NCBI RefSeq assembly: GCF_008973665.1 | Contig: NZ_WACP01000005.1 | Span: forward strand, 1 to 64,000 | Source of the DNA: Paenibacillus tengchongensis | Lineage (GTDB): Bacteria; Bacillota; Bacilli; Paenibacillales; Paenibacillaceae | DNA length: 64,000 nucleotides | Reading direction: 5' to 3' | Shown: positions 25,299-33,461 of the stretch, one piece after another | How positions within the stretch are numbered: the stretch's first letter is position 1 | Layout: each line of letters begins with the position of its first letter | The notes under the pieces: model-generated | The model's database searches: none | What the model was told of the DNA's origin: nothing | What the model saw: the letters and a program-made list of their open reading frames with translations, nothing else | Position numbers and translations under genes: made by a program

Positions 25299-26159
25299 AT
25301 GACACAGAATGCAGCCTGCCAGGTATTAACCGCCGGATTCTCTTTTCACCGCAAGCCCTTCCATATGTCGCGCAGCGACGGCGTGCAGAATTATCTGCTG
25401 CGGCTGCAGTCAGAGGGCAAAAGCCGGACGATGGTCGATGGTATCCTCTCGACGGTGGAGAGCGGCAATCTGATGTTGTTCGCGCCTAATGATCCGTACT
25501 ACCTCGGCATTGAGAAGGAAGAATATCCTGCCGGCAAACCGCGGGTGGAAAGCGGGGACTACCACATTTTCTGCGGAGGACCTTGGATTGAGGAATGGTG
25601 GAGCCGCCGGAAGCGCCCCTTCCTGCTGAAGCTGCCGCCGAACGAGCATTTTCTCGGCTTGTTCCGCCAGCTTGTTCTGGAGCACCGCCGGCTTTCCGAC
25701 TCCTCGCCGGAGATCTCCGCTTGTTATCTGCAGATTATCTGTCTGGAAATTGACCGGCTGATGAACGATCAGCCGACGGTCTCGCCAAAGGGCTATCTGG
25801 CTTACCGCATGAAGCAATATGTAGAAGAGCATGCCGCCTACCCGGTCCGGCTGGAGGAAGTCGCCGCCCATGTAGACATTTCCGTTTCCAGAGCGGTGCA
25901 TTTGTTCAAGGAGGCGTTCGGCATCAGCATCGTCAAATACGTCAACGAGGTCAGGCTGGAAATGGCGCGCGAGCGCATCACCTTCAGCCCCATGCCGCTG
26001 GAGCATGTGTCCGAGACCTGCGGGTTCGCGAATTATACTTATTTTCACCGGATCTTCCGCAGCCGTTTCGGGATGTCGCCCAAGCAGTACCGCATTTACA
26101 GCCGGGAACAGCAGGTAGACACAAGTCCGCCGGACAAAGCAAAAGGAGCGTCTTCATGA
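25299..26159 (+). CDS. AraC family transcriptional regulator
   Basis: 286 residues: an N-terminal cupin-like sensing domain (about 10-110, GDYHIFCGG) and a C-terminal double helix-turn-helix (about 170-275: VRLEEVAAHVDISVSRAVHLF and CGFANYTYFHRIFRSRFGMSP). GGGAGG lies before the ATG. Divergent from the sugar operon it most likely activates. The 3' end overlaps a convergent small gene by 64 bases. Confidence 0.9.
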   Translation: MTQNAACQVLTAGFSFHRKPFHMSRSDGVQNYLLRLQSEGKSRTMVDGILSTVESGNLMLFAPNDPYYLGIEKEEYPAGKPRVESGDYHIFCGGPWIEEWWSRRKRPFLLKLPPNEHFLGLFRQLVLEHRRLSDSSPEISACYLQIICLEIDRLMNDQPTVSPKGYLAYRMKQYVEEHAAYPVRLEEVAAHVDISVSRAVHLFKEAFGISIVKYVNEVRLEMARERITFSPMPLEHVSETCGFANYTYFHRIFRSRFGMSPKQYRIYSREQQVDTSPPDKAKGASS

Positions 26160-26332
26160 AAGAACCGCTCCTTATGCTTCACCTTATTTAATTGCTGGCG
26201 TTTACTCGGGGCAACGCGGACATGCTGGGAAATCGCACCGTAATCTTCGTTCGTTCTGCGCATGCTGACGGGACTCCAGGTCCCGGCACGCTGCGCTTTG
26301 CGCAGGGCTTTCTGGCTGTTCGTTCGTGCCAT
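26096..26332 (-). CDS. Small basic conserved protein, possibly with an extended C-terminus
   Basis: 78 residues after a GAGGAG site. The highly basic N-terminal part (MARTNSQKALRKAQRAG, MRRTNEDYGAISQHV, KRQQLNKVKHKERF) looks like a small conserved protein of Paenibacillaceae of unknown role, perhaps nucleic-acid binding. The last 20 residues run through a hairpin that would suit its own terminator and into the 3' end of the AraC gene, so an ancestral stop near residue 58 may have been lost. An extended -10 (TGCTATTAT) lies upstream. Confidence 0.6.
   Translation of the reverse strand: MARTNSQKALRKAQRAGTWSPVSMRRTNEDYGAISQHVRVAPSKRQQLNKVKHKERFFHEDAPFALSGGLVSTCCSRL
26143..26173. terminator. Hairpin at the AraC / small-gene convergence
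   Basis: AAGGAGCG and CGCTCCTT pair around a 15-base loop. The AraC stop codon lies in the loop. The T tracts are modest, so function as a terminator is likely but not certain. Confidence 0.4.
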
Positions 26333-26448
26333 GGCAGCAACACTCCTCGTAAATGTATGATTAGCTTTATAATAGCATATCCGGCTGGCTTTTCGCCTTG
26401 GACAATACGGTTAAAAAAGATTTTTCCTTGGAGCAGCGGCACAGTAAT

Positions 26449-26468
26449 AGACCGGCAAGCGCCGGTCT
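26449..26468. terminator. Hairpin downstream of fur
   Basis: AGACCGGC and GCCGGTCT form an 8-bp stem with a 4-base loop, 21 bases past the fur stop. The flanking T tracts are short. Confidence 0.5.
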
Positions 26469-26489
26469 TTCTATGTTCACAGTCAGCCG

Positions 26490-26972
26490 TTATGCCCCGC
26501 AGGGCACTTCCTGCCGTTTCTGGCTGGACTTGCAGCCTTTGCGGGAACAGGTGTTGAACGTGCCCTTGAAGTCGAGGCGGTGGTCGGTCACCTTAAAGCC
26601 GTATTCACGCTCCACCCTCTGCTCCAGCTCGGTCAGCCAGTCATCCTTGATTTCCTCCAGCCTGCCGCAGCTGTTGCAGATCAGATGATGGTGCATATGG
26701 TCATGCTCGCTGCCGCGCAGATCATAACGCGCCACGCCGTCGCCGAAATTCATTTTCTCCACAATATGCAGATCACTCAGCAGTTCAAGGGTACGGTAGA
26801 CGGTCGCAAGGCCCAGATGGGGATAACTGCCCTTCACCCGCAAATATACTTCCTCCACGCTTAAATGCTCATTCTCATTCTCCAGCAACAAGTTGACGAT
26901 AGCCTCGCGCTGGGGTGTCAGCTTATAATTGTGGGCCGCAAACTGCTGGCTGATCTTCGCCATCTCGTTCAT
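26490..26972 (-). CDS. fur: Ferric uptake regulator Fur
   Basis: 160-residue metal-dependent repressor. N-terminal winged helix (KLTPQREAIVNLLLE, HLGLATVYRTLELLS), then the regulatory metal site (HDHMHHHLIC), and two CxxC-type structural zinc motifs (CNSCG, and CSRKGC near the C-terminus). The end pattern and overall sequence favour Fur over PerR or Zur. The ATG at 26972 follows GGCGGGAG. A longer frame to 27050 crosses the promoter. Likely regulates the perfect Fur box at 2066. Confidence 0.88.
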   Translation of the reverse strand: MNEMAKISQQFAAHNYKLTPQREAIVNLLLENENEHLSVEEVYLRVKGSYPHLGLATVYRTLELLSDLHIVEKMNFGDGVARYDLRGSEHDHMHHHLICNSCGRLEEIKDDWLTELEQRVEREYGFKVTDHRLDFKGTFNTCSRKGCKSSQKRQEVPCGA

Positions 26973-27021
26973 GCAATTCTCCCGCCTTTCATAGAGCAGT
27001 ATCATTAAATTTAATATTATT

Positions 27022-27036
27022 TTAGAATTATTATAA
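27022..27036. promoter_or_regulatory. PerR-type box in the fur promoter
   Basis: On the minus strand TTATAATAATTCTAA matches the PerR consensus TTATAATNATTATAA at all but one position. It lies immediately downstream of the predicted -10, so bound PerR would block fur transcription, as known for B. subtilis fur. Confidence 0.6.
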
Positions 27037-27040
27037 ACTA

Positions 27041-27069
27041 AGTATAGCAAATAAGCCGCTGCTTGAAAA
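27041..27069 (-). promoter_or_regulatory. Predicted fur promoter
   Basis: Extended -10 TGCTATACT (hexamer 27041-27046) with TTTTCA (27064-27069) 17 bases upstream, on the minus strand. Start of transcription would be near 27034, inside the PerR-type box. Confidence 0.5.
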
Positions 27070-27198
27070 GTCTTCTGTGCAGACGCAGCTTTTTATTTTC
27101 GCAAAAAAACGGTCTTCCCTGCAACTTTCCACTTTTTGCTGCGTTTAAGGAGTTGAAATCAGCCAAACGGCAAACCCTAGACAAGAGGTGGAATTCTG

Positions 27199-27873
27199 AT
27201 GAACATGAAAAACAGCACCATAGCGGCGGCGACATTCGTTTCACTTCTCGCATTCTCCCTGGGAGGACCCGCATTTGCAGCCGTCAACACCTTCAAGGAT
27301 ATCGATAAGGTAGAAGGCAAGGACAAAATTATCGCCCTGAAGGAGCAAGGTCTGATTAAAGGCATTTCCGACACGCAGTTCCAGCCCGGCTCCATCGTCT
27401 CCAATGCGCAAGGCGTACAGTTTATATCGGGCGGCCTGCAGCTCAGCCTCGCAGCCATCGATTTCAACAAAGCGCCTCTGGCCAGCGATATCTTCAGTAA
27501 AGTGAAGGACACCGCATGGTATGCCGAAGCCTTCGTGAATGCTCATTACAATGATGTGGATATCCCCGCAAACATTGATCCGGCCAAGCCGATGACCAAG
27601 GAACTATTCACCAGCCTGCTGATCCAGGCGACTGAAAAGGCCGGCAATCTGCCGCTGATCAACATCGTACCGGCCGACATTTCGGATGAGGAGGACATCA
27701 ACCCTTCTTACCAGGGTACCATCCAGCGCTCATTGAAGTACGGCATTAATACGCTTGACAAGAACGGCAATTTCAATCCAAAGAGCGAGCTGACCCGGGC
27801 CGAAGCGGCCGTCATGCTCTACAATGCCCTGGATTATCTGAATGCCAAGGCGGCGGGCTCAGCCGGGAACTAA
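27199..27873 (+). CDS. Small secreted S-layer-homology protein
   Basis: 224 residues with a signal peptide (cleavage near AFAAV, residue 28) and three weak SLH repeats: NTFKDIDKVEGKDKIIALKE (about 30-75), one around VKDTAWYAEAFV (100-150), and the third ending SELTRAEAAVMLYNALDYL (about 170-215). It consists of almost nothing but SLH, so it may act as a wall-bound adaptor or S-layer component. Start ATG follows AAGAGGTGG. Monocistronic. Confidence 0.82.
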   Translation: MNMKNSTIAAATFVSLLAFSLGGPAFAAVNTFKDIDKVEGKDKIIALKEQGLIKGISDTQFQPGSIVSNAQGVQFISGGLQLSLAAIDFNKAPLASDIFSKVKDTAWYAEAFVNAHYNDVDIPANIDPAKPMTKELFTSLLIQATEKAGNLPLINIVPADISDEEDINPSYQGTIQRSLKYGINTLDKNGNFNPKSELTRAEAAVMLYNALDYLNAKAAGSAGN

Positions 27874-27911
27874 CCAGGCCTGCGCTGCGGCAGAAACCGC
27901 TGAAACAGTTC

Positions 27912-27946
27912 AAGCCATCCGGAAGAATCTTTCGGATGGCTTATTG
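27912..27946. terminator. Terminator between the SLH gene and the amino-acid transporter
   Basis: AAGCCATCCG and CGGATGGCTT pair around an 11-base loop. It sits between convergent genes and can serve both. Confidence 0.65.
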
Positions 27947-27965
27947 CTGTTCTATCAACCTGCCA

Positions 27966-28715
27966 CTACTCCTCCCCGCCGAGCCGGTTCAGGAATTGCC
28001 GGACACGCGGATGCGCAGAATGGTCAAATACCTGCTCCGGCGGACCCTGCTCCAGAATAACGCCCCCGTCCATCAGTACGAGCTGGTCGGCAACATCGGC
28101 GGCAAATTTCATCTCATGCGTGACGATTACCATAGTCATCCCCTCGGCGGCCAATTGCCGGATAACCTTGAGCACTTCGCCCACCAGCTCGGGATCGAGT
28201 GCCGAGGTCGGCTCGTCGAAGAGCAGCACCTCCGGGGATGTCGCCATGGCCCTGGCAATCGCGACCCGCTGCTGCTGCCCGCCCGAGAGCTGATGCGGAT
28301 AGGCATCCTCCTTTCCGGCAAGACCCACTTTGCCGAGCAGCTCCCGGCCGAGCAGCGCCGCTTCCGTCCTGCTCCGTTTCTGCACAGTCACCGGACCCTC
28401 CATTACATTTTGCAGCGCCGTCATGTGCGGAAACAGATGAAAGGACTGGAATACCATCCCTGTCTTCAGGCGCAGTGCGCGGACCGCTTTGGCGGGCACC
28501 CCGCCCCCTGCCGCGAATTCGACGCGCTGCCCGCCGATGCCCAGGCTGCCCGTATCCGGAATCTCCAGCAGGTTCAGGCAGCGGAGCAGCGTAGTTTTGC
28601 CCGAGCCTGAGGGGCCGATAATGACCAGCACTTTACCATGTGCCAGGGACAGGTTGATTCCCTTAAGCACCGCAAGCGGACCGAAAGATTTGTGCAAATC
28701 ACGGACTTCAATCAC
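27966..28715 (-). CDS. tcyC: Polar amino acid (cystine-type) ABC transporter ATPase
   Basis: 249-residue ATPase of the PAAT class: Walker A IGPSGSGKTT, signature LSGGQQQRVAIARA, Walker B VLLFDEPTSALDP. Third gene of a binding protein-permease-ATPase operon in the same order as B. subtilis tcyABC. The cystine assignment rests on order and overall likeness. Glutamine or other polar amino acids remain possible. Confidence 0.82.
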   Translation of the reverse strand: MIEVRDLHKSFGPLAVLKGINLSLAHGKVLVIIGPSGSGKTTLLRCLNLLEIPDTGSLGIGGQRVEFAAGGGVPAKAVRALRLKTGMVFQSFHLFPHMTALQNVMEGPVTVQKRSRTEAALLGRELLGKVGLAGKEDAYPHQLSGGQQQRVAIARAMATSPEVLLFDEPTSALDPELVGEVLKVIRQLAAEGMTMVIVTHEMKFAADVADQLVLMDGGVILEQGPPEQVFDHSAHPRVRQFLNRLGGEE

Positions 28716-28749
28716 TGAATTTCCTCCTGCCTATTTCACAATGCGCGGC

Positions 28750-29421
28750 CTAAGCCGCCGAGTAACGGTCAAAGCGCCGTTCCAGGAGATGCTGCAGTAC
28801 CGACAGCACCGAGCAGAACAGCAAATAGACGGCGGCCGCCTCGCTGTAGAGCAGCAATGGCTCATAGGTGACAGCGGTGATCTGTTGGGCAGTACGGAAC
28901 ATCTCCACATAAGTGATTCCTGCCGCCAGCGAGGTATCCTTAATCAGGCTGATAAAGGAATTGCTGAGCGGCGGCACACTGACGCGGGCGGCCTGGGGCA
29001 GCACAATCCGCCGCAGCGCCTGACTACGGGTCATCCCGAGCGAGTACGCTGCCTCCCACTGCCCTTTGGGGATCGAGAGGATCGCCGCCCGCACGATTTC
29101 CGAAGAATACGCGCCGACACTGAGCGTGAAGCCGATGAGCGCTGCAATGAACGGATCGAGCACGACGCCGGCGGCAGGCAGCCCGTAGAAGATGATGAAC
29201 AGCTGGACCAGCAGCGGGGTGCCGCGGATGACCCAGACATAGAAACGGGCGATCTGCTGCGGAATATACCAGGAGGAGATCCGGACAAGCGCCGTTGCTA
29301 CCGCAAGAAGCAGTCCCAGCACAAAGGAAAGCAAAGCCAGCGGCAGCGTATAGGCCAGCCCGGCCTGCAGCAGGGGCAGCAGCGAATCCTGAAGTATTTG
29401 CAGTTTGCGCTCATCCATCAT
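28750..29421 (-). CDS. tcyB: Polar amino acid (cystine-type) ABC transporter permease
   Basis: 223-residue membrane protein with about five transmembrane segments. The FYVWVIRGTPLLVQLFIIFYGLP stretch is split around residues 60-82, and the EAAYSLGMTRSQALRRIVLPQA coupling loop at about 142-163 marks the HisM/GlnP class. Works as a dimer with the neighbouring ATPase. Spacing to both neighbours is 20-35 bases. Confidence 0.82.
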   Translation of the reverse strand: MMDERKLQILQDSLLPLLQAGLAYTLPLALLSFVLGLLLAVATALVRISSWYIPQQIARFYVWVIRGTPLLVQLFIIFYGLPAAGVVLDPFIAALIGFTLSVGAYSSEIVRAAILSIPKGQWEAAYSLGMTRSQALRRIVLPQAARVSVPPLSNSFISLIKDTSLAAGITYVEMFRTAQQITAVTYEPLLLYSEAAAVYLLFCSVLSVLQHLLERRFDRYSAA

Positions 29422-29441
29422 TCAGCCATCCTTTGCACTGC

Positions 29442-30284
29442 TTATTTGGATACATCGGCTCCGAAGTACTTCTCGGAGATTTGCAGATATGTTCCATCGC
29501 TCTTCATGGCGGCCAGCGCTTCGTTTACCGCCTGCACCAGGTCCGCCTTGCCTTTCGGGAACACCGCAGCACTGCGGGAGCCACCTTCTTCTTCGTCTAC
29601 CATCTTGATTTTCACATCCGGCTTCTGCTTTTTTAAATCCAGAAAAGACAGCCCGTCATTCACCGTTGCGTCAATACGCCCCGACACCAGCAAGTCGATC
29701 GCCTGATTAAAGCCCTCTACACTTACGATTTCCGCACCGTTATCCCTGGCGATCTGCGAGAGATTGCTGGTCAGCGACTGGCCGGATTTCTTGCCCTTCA
29801 GATCGGCGAAGCTCTTGATGTCATTATTGTCCTCGGCGACAATGAGTACCGCTTTGGAAACGATATACGGCTCGGAGAAATCATATTTCGCCTGGCGCTC
29901 CTCCGTAATCGACACCTCGTTAAAAATGGTATCGAACCGGCCGGCATCCATCCCGGCGAACAATCCGTCCCATTGCGCTTCCACGAACTCGGCATCGACG
30001 CCCAGCCGTCTGGCAATTTCCGCAGCGATCTCCACATCAAAGCCGGTGAGCTTGCCATCCGTGCCGTGATAGGTAAACGGGGCGTAAGTTCCCTCCGTAC
30101 CGATCCGCAGCTTGCCGGCTGTCTTAACTGCAGCCAGGCTTCCCGATGCTTCCTGGTTCTCCGCCTCATTGGCAGCTGTATTGGCTGCGCCCTCGTTTGT
30201 ATTGTTGCTGCCTGTATTATTGCCGCCGCAGCCCGGCAGCACGAGCAGGACAAGCAGCAGGGTGATCATCAACGTTTTTTTCAT
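29442..30284 (-). CDS. tcyA: Polar amino acid (cystine-type) binding lipoprotein
   Basis: 280-residue substrate-binding protein. Lipobox LVLPGC (Cys19), an Asn/Thr/Glu-rich tether (20-48), then an SBP_bac_3 domain (GKLRIGTEGTYAPFTYH onward) with the FDVEIAAEIARRLG and FDTIFNEVSITEER motifs. Captures the amino acid outside the membrane for the two following gene products. Its promoter overlaps that of the divergent thiamine operon, and the 180-base leader has no recognised riboswitch. Confidence 0.82.
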   Translation of the reverse strand: MKKTLMITLLLVLLVLPGCGGNNTGSNNTNEGAANTAANEAENQEASGSLAAVKTAGKLRIGTEGTYAPFTYHGTDGKLTGFDVEIAAEIARRLGVDAEFVEAQWDGLFAGMDAGRFDTIFNEVSITEERQAKYDFSEPYIVSKAVLIVAEDNNDIKSFADLKGKKSGQSLTSNLSQIARDNGAEIVSVEGFNQAIDLLVSGRIDATVNDGLSFLDLKKQKPDVKIKMVDEEEGGSRSAAVFPKGKADLVQAVNEALAAMKSDGTYLQISEKYFGADVSK

Positions 30285-30453
30285 GGAAAAAAGCTCCCTC
30301 CACAGTAAGTATTTAATTGACTGCCCAACGGTATACGGTGTACGTTGCAGACTTGCCTCCTGCGCCTTGCGCTTGCCGGATTAGATTGCCCCAATATGCC
30401 GGATCTGTCTCCAAAACGATGGCATTTCCGGCATGCTTCTGTTTCGGTCTCTC

Positions 30454-30481
30454 TTTACAAGCCTGAAAATTATGGTATATT
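30454..30481 (+). promoter_or_regulatory. Predicted promoter of the thiamine operon
   Basis: TTTACA (30454-30459) and TATATT (30476-30481), 16 bases apart, each five of six consensus bases, about 35 bases upstream of the TPP riboswitch. Confidence 0.5.
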
Positions 30482-30496
30482 AATTAGCAATTGCAA
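30469..30496 (-). promoter_or_regulatory. Predicted tcyABC-type promoter
   Basis: TTGCAA (30491-30496) and CATAAT (30469-30474) on the minus strand, 16 bases apart. It overlaps the thiamine promoter on the other strand, so the two polymerases should compete. Confidence 0.4.
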
Positions 30497-30515
30497 ACTT
30501 GAATGCCTGTTATTT

Positions 30516-30601
30516 CACTAGGGGAGTCGGCCGACTGAGACGGAGCTTAAGCTTCCGGACCCTTGGAACCTGATCTGGATCATACCAGCGGAGGGAAGTG
30601 G
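30516..30601 (+). promoter_or_regulatory. TPP riboswitch (THI element)
   Basis: Contains the conserved pyrimidine-sensing core CTGAGA (30535-30540) and the second half ACCTGATCTGGATCATACCAGC, followed by GGAGGGAAGTG. CACT (30516-30519) and AGTG (30597-30600) close P1. It senses thiamine pyrophosphate and controls the terminator at 30652. The 3' arm can pair with the terminator instead. Confidence 0.95.
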
Positions 30602-30651
30602 AGCAGACGTCTTTAGCGAAATGTTTTTCGTTGCCGCCCTAAAACGTTCAG

Positions 30652-30690
30652 AACCCATTTGTTTCCCTCCGGAAATCAATGGGTTTTTTT
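30652..30690 (+). terminator. Riboswitch-controlled terminator
   Basis: AACCCATT (30652-30659) pairs with AATGGGTT (30678-30685), with an inner TTTCC/GGAAA stem, and is followed by a run of Ts to 30690. TTCCCTCCG (30663-30671) in its upper part is exactly complementary to CGGAGGGAA (30589-30597) of the riboswitch. Confidence 0.85.
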
Positions 30691-30761
30691 GTTGTGCAAG
30701 ACCGGGCAGCGGTGATCATCTATCCGGCATTTGTTACAAAAGGGGGTACAGCCTCATAGCT

Positions 30762-31523
30762 ATGTTGTCTATTACCGGTCTGTCCTATTCGTATGGCCCG
30801 CCCGGAACAGGAACCGTCTTTCACAATCTCTCCCTTACCGCCGGCCGGGGCGAATTCGTTGCCATTGTCGGTGCCAGCGGCTGCGGAAAAAGCACGCTGT
30901 TCAAGATCATTGCGGGCCTGCTGGAGCATGGCGGCGGAGAAATCTCTCTCTACGGAGAGCCGGCCGGAGCCGCCGCAGAGCGTCTGGGCCGGGTCGCCTA
31001 CATGCCGCAGCAGGATTTGCTGCTCCCCTGGCGCACCGTGCTGGATAATTGCCTGCTGCCCTGGGAGATCCGCAGGGACGGCAGCAAAGCCCAGGCGGTC
31101 GCGCAGATCCGGGAGCTGCTGCAGCGCTTCGGCCTCTCCGGTACGGAGACGGCCTTCCCCCGGCAGCTCTCCGGCGGCATGCGCCAGCGGATCGCGCTGC
31201 TGCGCACCTTCGCCGCCGGCCGGCCGCTGCTGCTGCTGGACGAGCCCTTCGGCGCGCTCGACGCCATCACCAAGCGGGAGCTGCACCGCTGGCTGCTGGA
31301 GCTGTGGAACGGGATCGACAAGACCGTTCTGCTTATCACCCATGACCTGGAGGAGGCACTGCTCCTCAGCGACCGGATTTACATTATGGCAGGCGGCACA
31401 CTTCAGGAGCTGGCCGTCCCTCTGCCGCGCCCGCGTACCCCGGAACTCAGCTATGTTCCGGAATTTGCGGCGCTGCGCCGGGAAATGGAGCGATGCCTGT
31501 ATGCGGATCACCGGATGGTTTAA
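30762..31523 (+). CDS. thiZ: HMP/thiamine-precursor ABC transporter ATPase
   Basis: 253-residue ATPase of the nitrate/taurine (SsuB/TauB) class: Walker A VGASGCGKST, QQDLLLPW Q-loop, signature LSGGMRQRIALLR, Walker B LLLLDEPFGALDA. With the next two genes and the TPP riboswitch it forms a ThiXYZ-type importer of hydroxymethylpyrimidine precursors. The ATG at 30762 is chosen over a frame from 30621 that would run through the terminator. Its ribosome site (AGGGGG) is rather distant. Confidence 0.88.
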   Translation: MLSITGLSYSYGPPGTGTVFHNLSLTAGRGEFVAIVGASGCGKSTLFKIIAGLLEHGGGEISLYGEPAGAAAERLGRVAYMPQQDLLLPWRTVLDNCLLPWEIRRDGSKAQAVAQIRELLQRFGLSGTETAFPRQLSGGMRQRIALLRTFAAGRPLLLLDEPFGALDAITKRELHRWLLELWNGIDKTVLLITHDLEEALLLSDRIYIMAGGTLQELAVPLPRPRTPELSYVPEFAALRREMERCLYADHRMV

Positions 31524-32280
31524 TATGCAGCTGCGCCGTTACGGACCATTCATTGTGCTGCTGCTCCTGATCCTGGCGTGCTGGGAGACGGCCGCGCGTA
31601 CGGGGATTGTTCCTGCTTTTATTTTACCGGCGCCGACTGCGGTCTGGGCCGCGCTCCTTAGCCAGGCTCCGCTGCTGCTGGGTACGCATCTGCCGGCGAC
31701 GCTGACGGAAGCGCTGCTGGGCTTCGCGCTGGCGGCAGGCGGCGGAACTGTGCTGGGAGCCGCCATGCATCTGTACGGGCCGCTGGAAAAGGCGCTGTAT
31801 CCGCTGCTGATCATCAGCCAGACGATTCCGATGATCGCGCTCTCTCCTGTATTTATCCTTTGGTTCGGATACACGCTGTGGAGTAAGCTGGCCGTCGTGC
31901 TGCTGACCGCTTTCTTTCCGGTCGTGGTCGGCACTTTCGACGGTCTGCGCGCGGGCGGGGATATGTACAAGGATCTGCTGCTTACACTCGGCGCTGGCCG
32001 CCGGCAGCTGTTCTTCAAGACGCAGATTCCCATGGCGCTGCCGGCTTATTTCTCCGGTCTCAAGCTCTGCATCGTCTACTGCGTGATCGGGGCGACGATC
32101 GGCGAATGGCTCGGCGGCGGCAAAGGGCTCGGCTATTACAGCCGCCGCACGGCCGGCAATCTGCAGAGCGCCGAAATGTTTGCCGCGATTCTTCTGCTGG
32201 CCTTGTTGGGGATGGCCTTATTTCTGGCTATGGCCCTGCTTGAGAGAATCATTCTGAAGAAAAGGGGATTACTTCTATGA
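31501..32280 (+). CDS. thiX: HMP/thiamine-precursor ABC transporter permease
   Basis: About 259 residues with six transmembrane segments and the EAA-like loop LLTLGAGRRQLFFKTQIPMALP. Start choices are ATG 31501 (GGAG 10 bases upstream, overlapping thiZ by 23 bases) or ATG 31525 (just past the thiZ stop, weak site). The long frame upstream of these is a shadow of thiZ. The stop overlaps thiY by ATGA. Confidence 0.85.
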   Translation: MRITGWFNMQLRRYGPFIVLLLLILACWETAARTGIVPAFILPAPTAVWAALLSQAPLLLGTHLPATLTEALLGFALAAGGGTVLGAAMHLYGPLEKALYPLLIISQTIPMIALSPVFILWFGYTLWSKLAVVLLTAFFPVVVGTFDGLRAGGDMYKDLLLTLGAGRRQLFFKTQIPMALPAYFSGLKLCIVYCVIGATIGEWLGGGKGLGYYSRRTAGNLQSAEMFAAILLLALLGMALFLAMALLERIILKKRGLLL

Positions 32281-33335
32281 ACCCAATAATAAAGAGGTAC
32301 CGGAGACGGACAACCGGCTGGATTCCGCTGTTGTGCCTGGCACTGTTGCTGCCCGCACTGGGCGGCTGCGGCAATGCCGCCGGAACGCCGTCTGCTACCA
32401 ACGAATCCGCAGGCAGCGGCAGTGGCAGTGGAACAAAGCTGCAGCCGCTCACGGTGATGCTCGACTGGTATCCCAACGCCGTACACACGTTTCTTTACGC
32501 GGCTGAAGAACAAGGCTATTTCGACGAAGAAGGACTTGACGTGACGATCCAAATGCCGGCGGACAGCAATGACGCACTGAAGCTGGTCGCCGCCGGCAAG
32601 GCCGATCTGGCGCTCAGCTACCAGCCGCAGGTGCTGATGGCCCGCGGAGAAGAGATACCGGTCCGCTCCATCGCCGCACTTGTGCGTCACCCGCTGAACC
32701 ATCTGCTGGTTCCCGAAAGCGGCGGCATCGCTAGCCCGAAGGATCTCTCCGGACATGCCGTCGGCTTCTCCTCCATCCCCTTGTATGAGGCCATGCTGCG
32801 TGCGATGGTCAACTACGACGGAGGCGACGCCGCTTCCCTCAATATGATTGACGTCGGCTATGACCTGATTCCGGCCGTGACCACCGGCCGCGTCGAGGGC
32901 ATTATCGGCGGCTTCATCAACCATGAAGCCCTGCTCCTGGAGAAGGAAGGCGTGCCGATGACCTCCTTTGATCCGACGGACTATGGGGTGCCGGATTATT
33001 ATGAGCTGGTGCTGGTGGCCAGTGAACCCGGCTTGCAGCAGTCGCAGGAGGCGTACGCCGCGTTCCTGCGTGCGGCGCGCAAGGGCCAGCAGTTCACTGC
33101 GGAGCATCCGCAGGAGGCCCTGGACCTGCTGCTGGCACAGCAGGACGCCACCGCCCCGCTGGAACGCGACATCGAAGCCCGCAGCCTGGAGCTGCTGCTG
33201 CCCTTGATGGATGCCGGGAAGCACCCTTTCGGGGATCAGGACGGGGCGGTCTGGGAGCAGGTCGCAGAATGGCTGAAGCAGAATGGCCTATTGGACAGCG
33301 AAGTGCAGAGCGGAGATGCTTTTGTCAATTTATAA
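32277..33335 (+). CDS. thiY: HMP-precursor binding lipoprotein (NMT1/THI5-like)
   Basis: 352 residues. Lipobox PALGGC (Cys31) and a Ser/Gly linker, then an NMT1-like domain beginning LTVMLDWYPNAVHTFLYAA, the typical start of ThiY and yeast Thi5-related proteins. Binds formylaminopyrimidine or HMP outside the membrane. Start overlaps the permease stop by 4 bases, indicating coupling. Confidence 0.88.
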   Translation: MNPIIKRYRRRTTGWIPLLCLALLLPALGGCGNAAGTPSATNESAGSGSGSGTKLQPLTVMLDWYPNAVHTFLYAAEEQGYFDEEGLDVTIQMPADSNDALKLVAAGKADLALSYQPQVLMARGEEIPVRSIAALVRHPLNHLLVPESGGIASPKDLSGHAVGFSSIPLYEAMLRAMVNYDGGDAASLNMIDVGYDLIPAVTTGRVEGIIGGFINHEALLLEKEGVPMTSFDPTDYGVPDYYELVLVASEPGLQQSQEAYAAFLRAARKGQQFTAEHPQEALDLLLAQQDATAPLERDIEARSLELLLPLMDAGKHPFGDQDGAVWEQVAEWLKQNGLLDSEVQSGDAFVNL

Positions 33336-33461
33336 TGCGCCTGCAGATTGAGCCATTGGAGGCTTTGATTTGGTGAGAGGATGGAGAAGGCTAGCCCCTT
33401 CACCCCGCCTGGGATGCGCTGATATTGAGAATAAGGTCATCTGATTCCTTAACAGCCGAAG

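Noticed and set aside
28489..29706. 405-codon plus-strand ORF opposite the cystine-type permease genes
   Set aside because: Antisense shadow spanning two real genes and the gap between them.
30285..30450. S-box or T-box riboswitch before the cystine-type importer
   Set aside because: The conserved cores of these elements were not found.
30793..31500. Long open frame upstream of the thiX start, continuous with it
   Set aside because: It is a shifted-frame shadow of the GC-rich thiZ gene with Arg/Ser/Cys-rich composition; the permease homology starts only after 31525.
32136..33224. 362-codon minus-strand ORF opposite thiY
   Set aside because: Antisense shadow of a GC-rich coding region; no ribosome site and His/Gln-rich composition.
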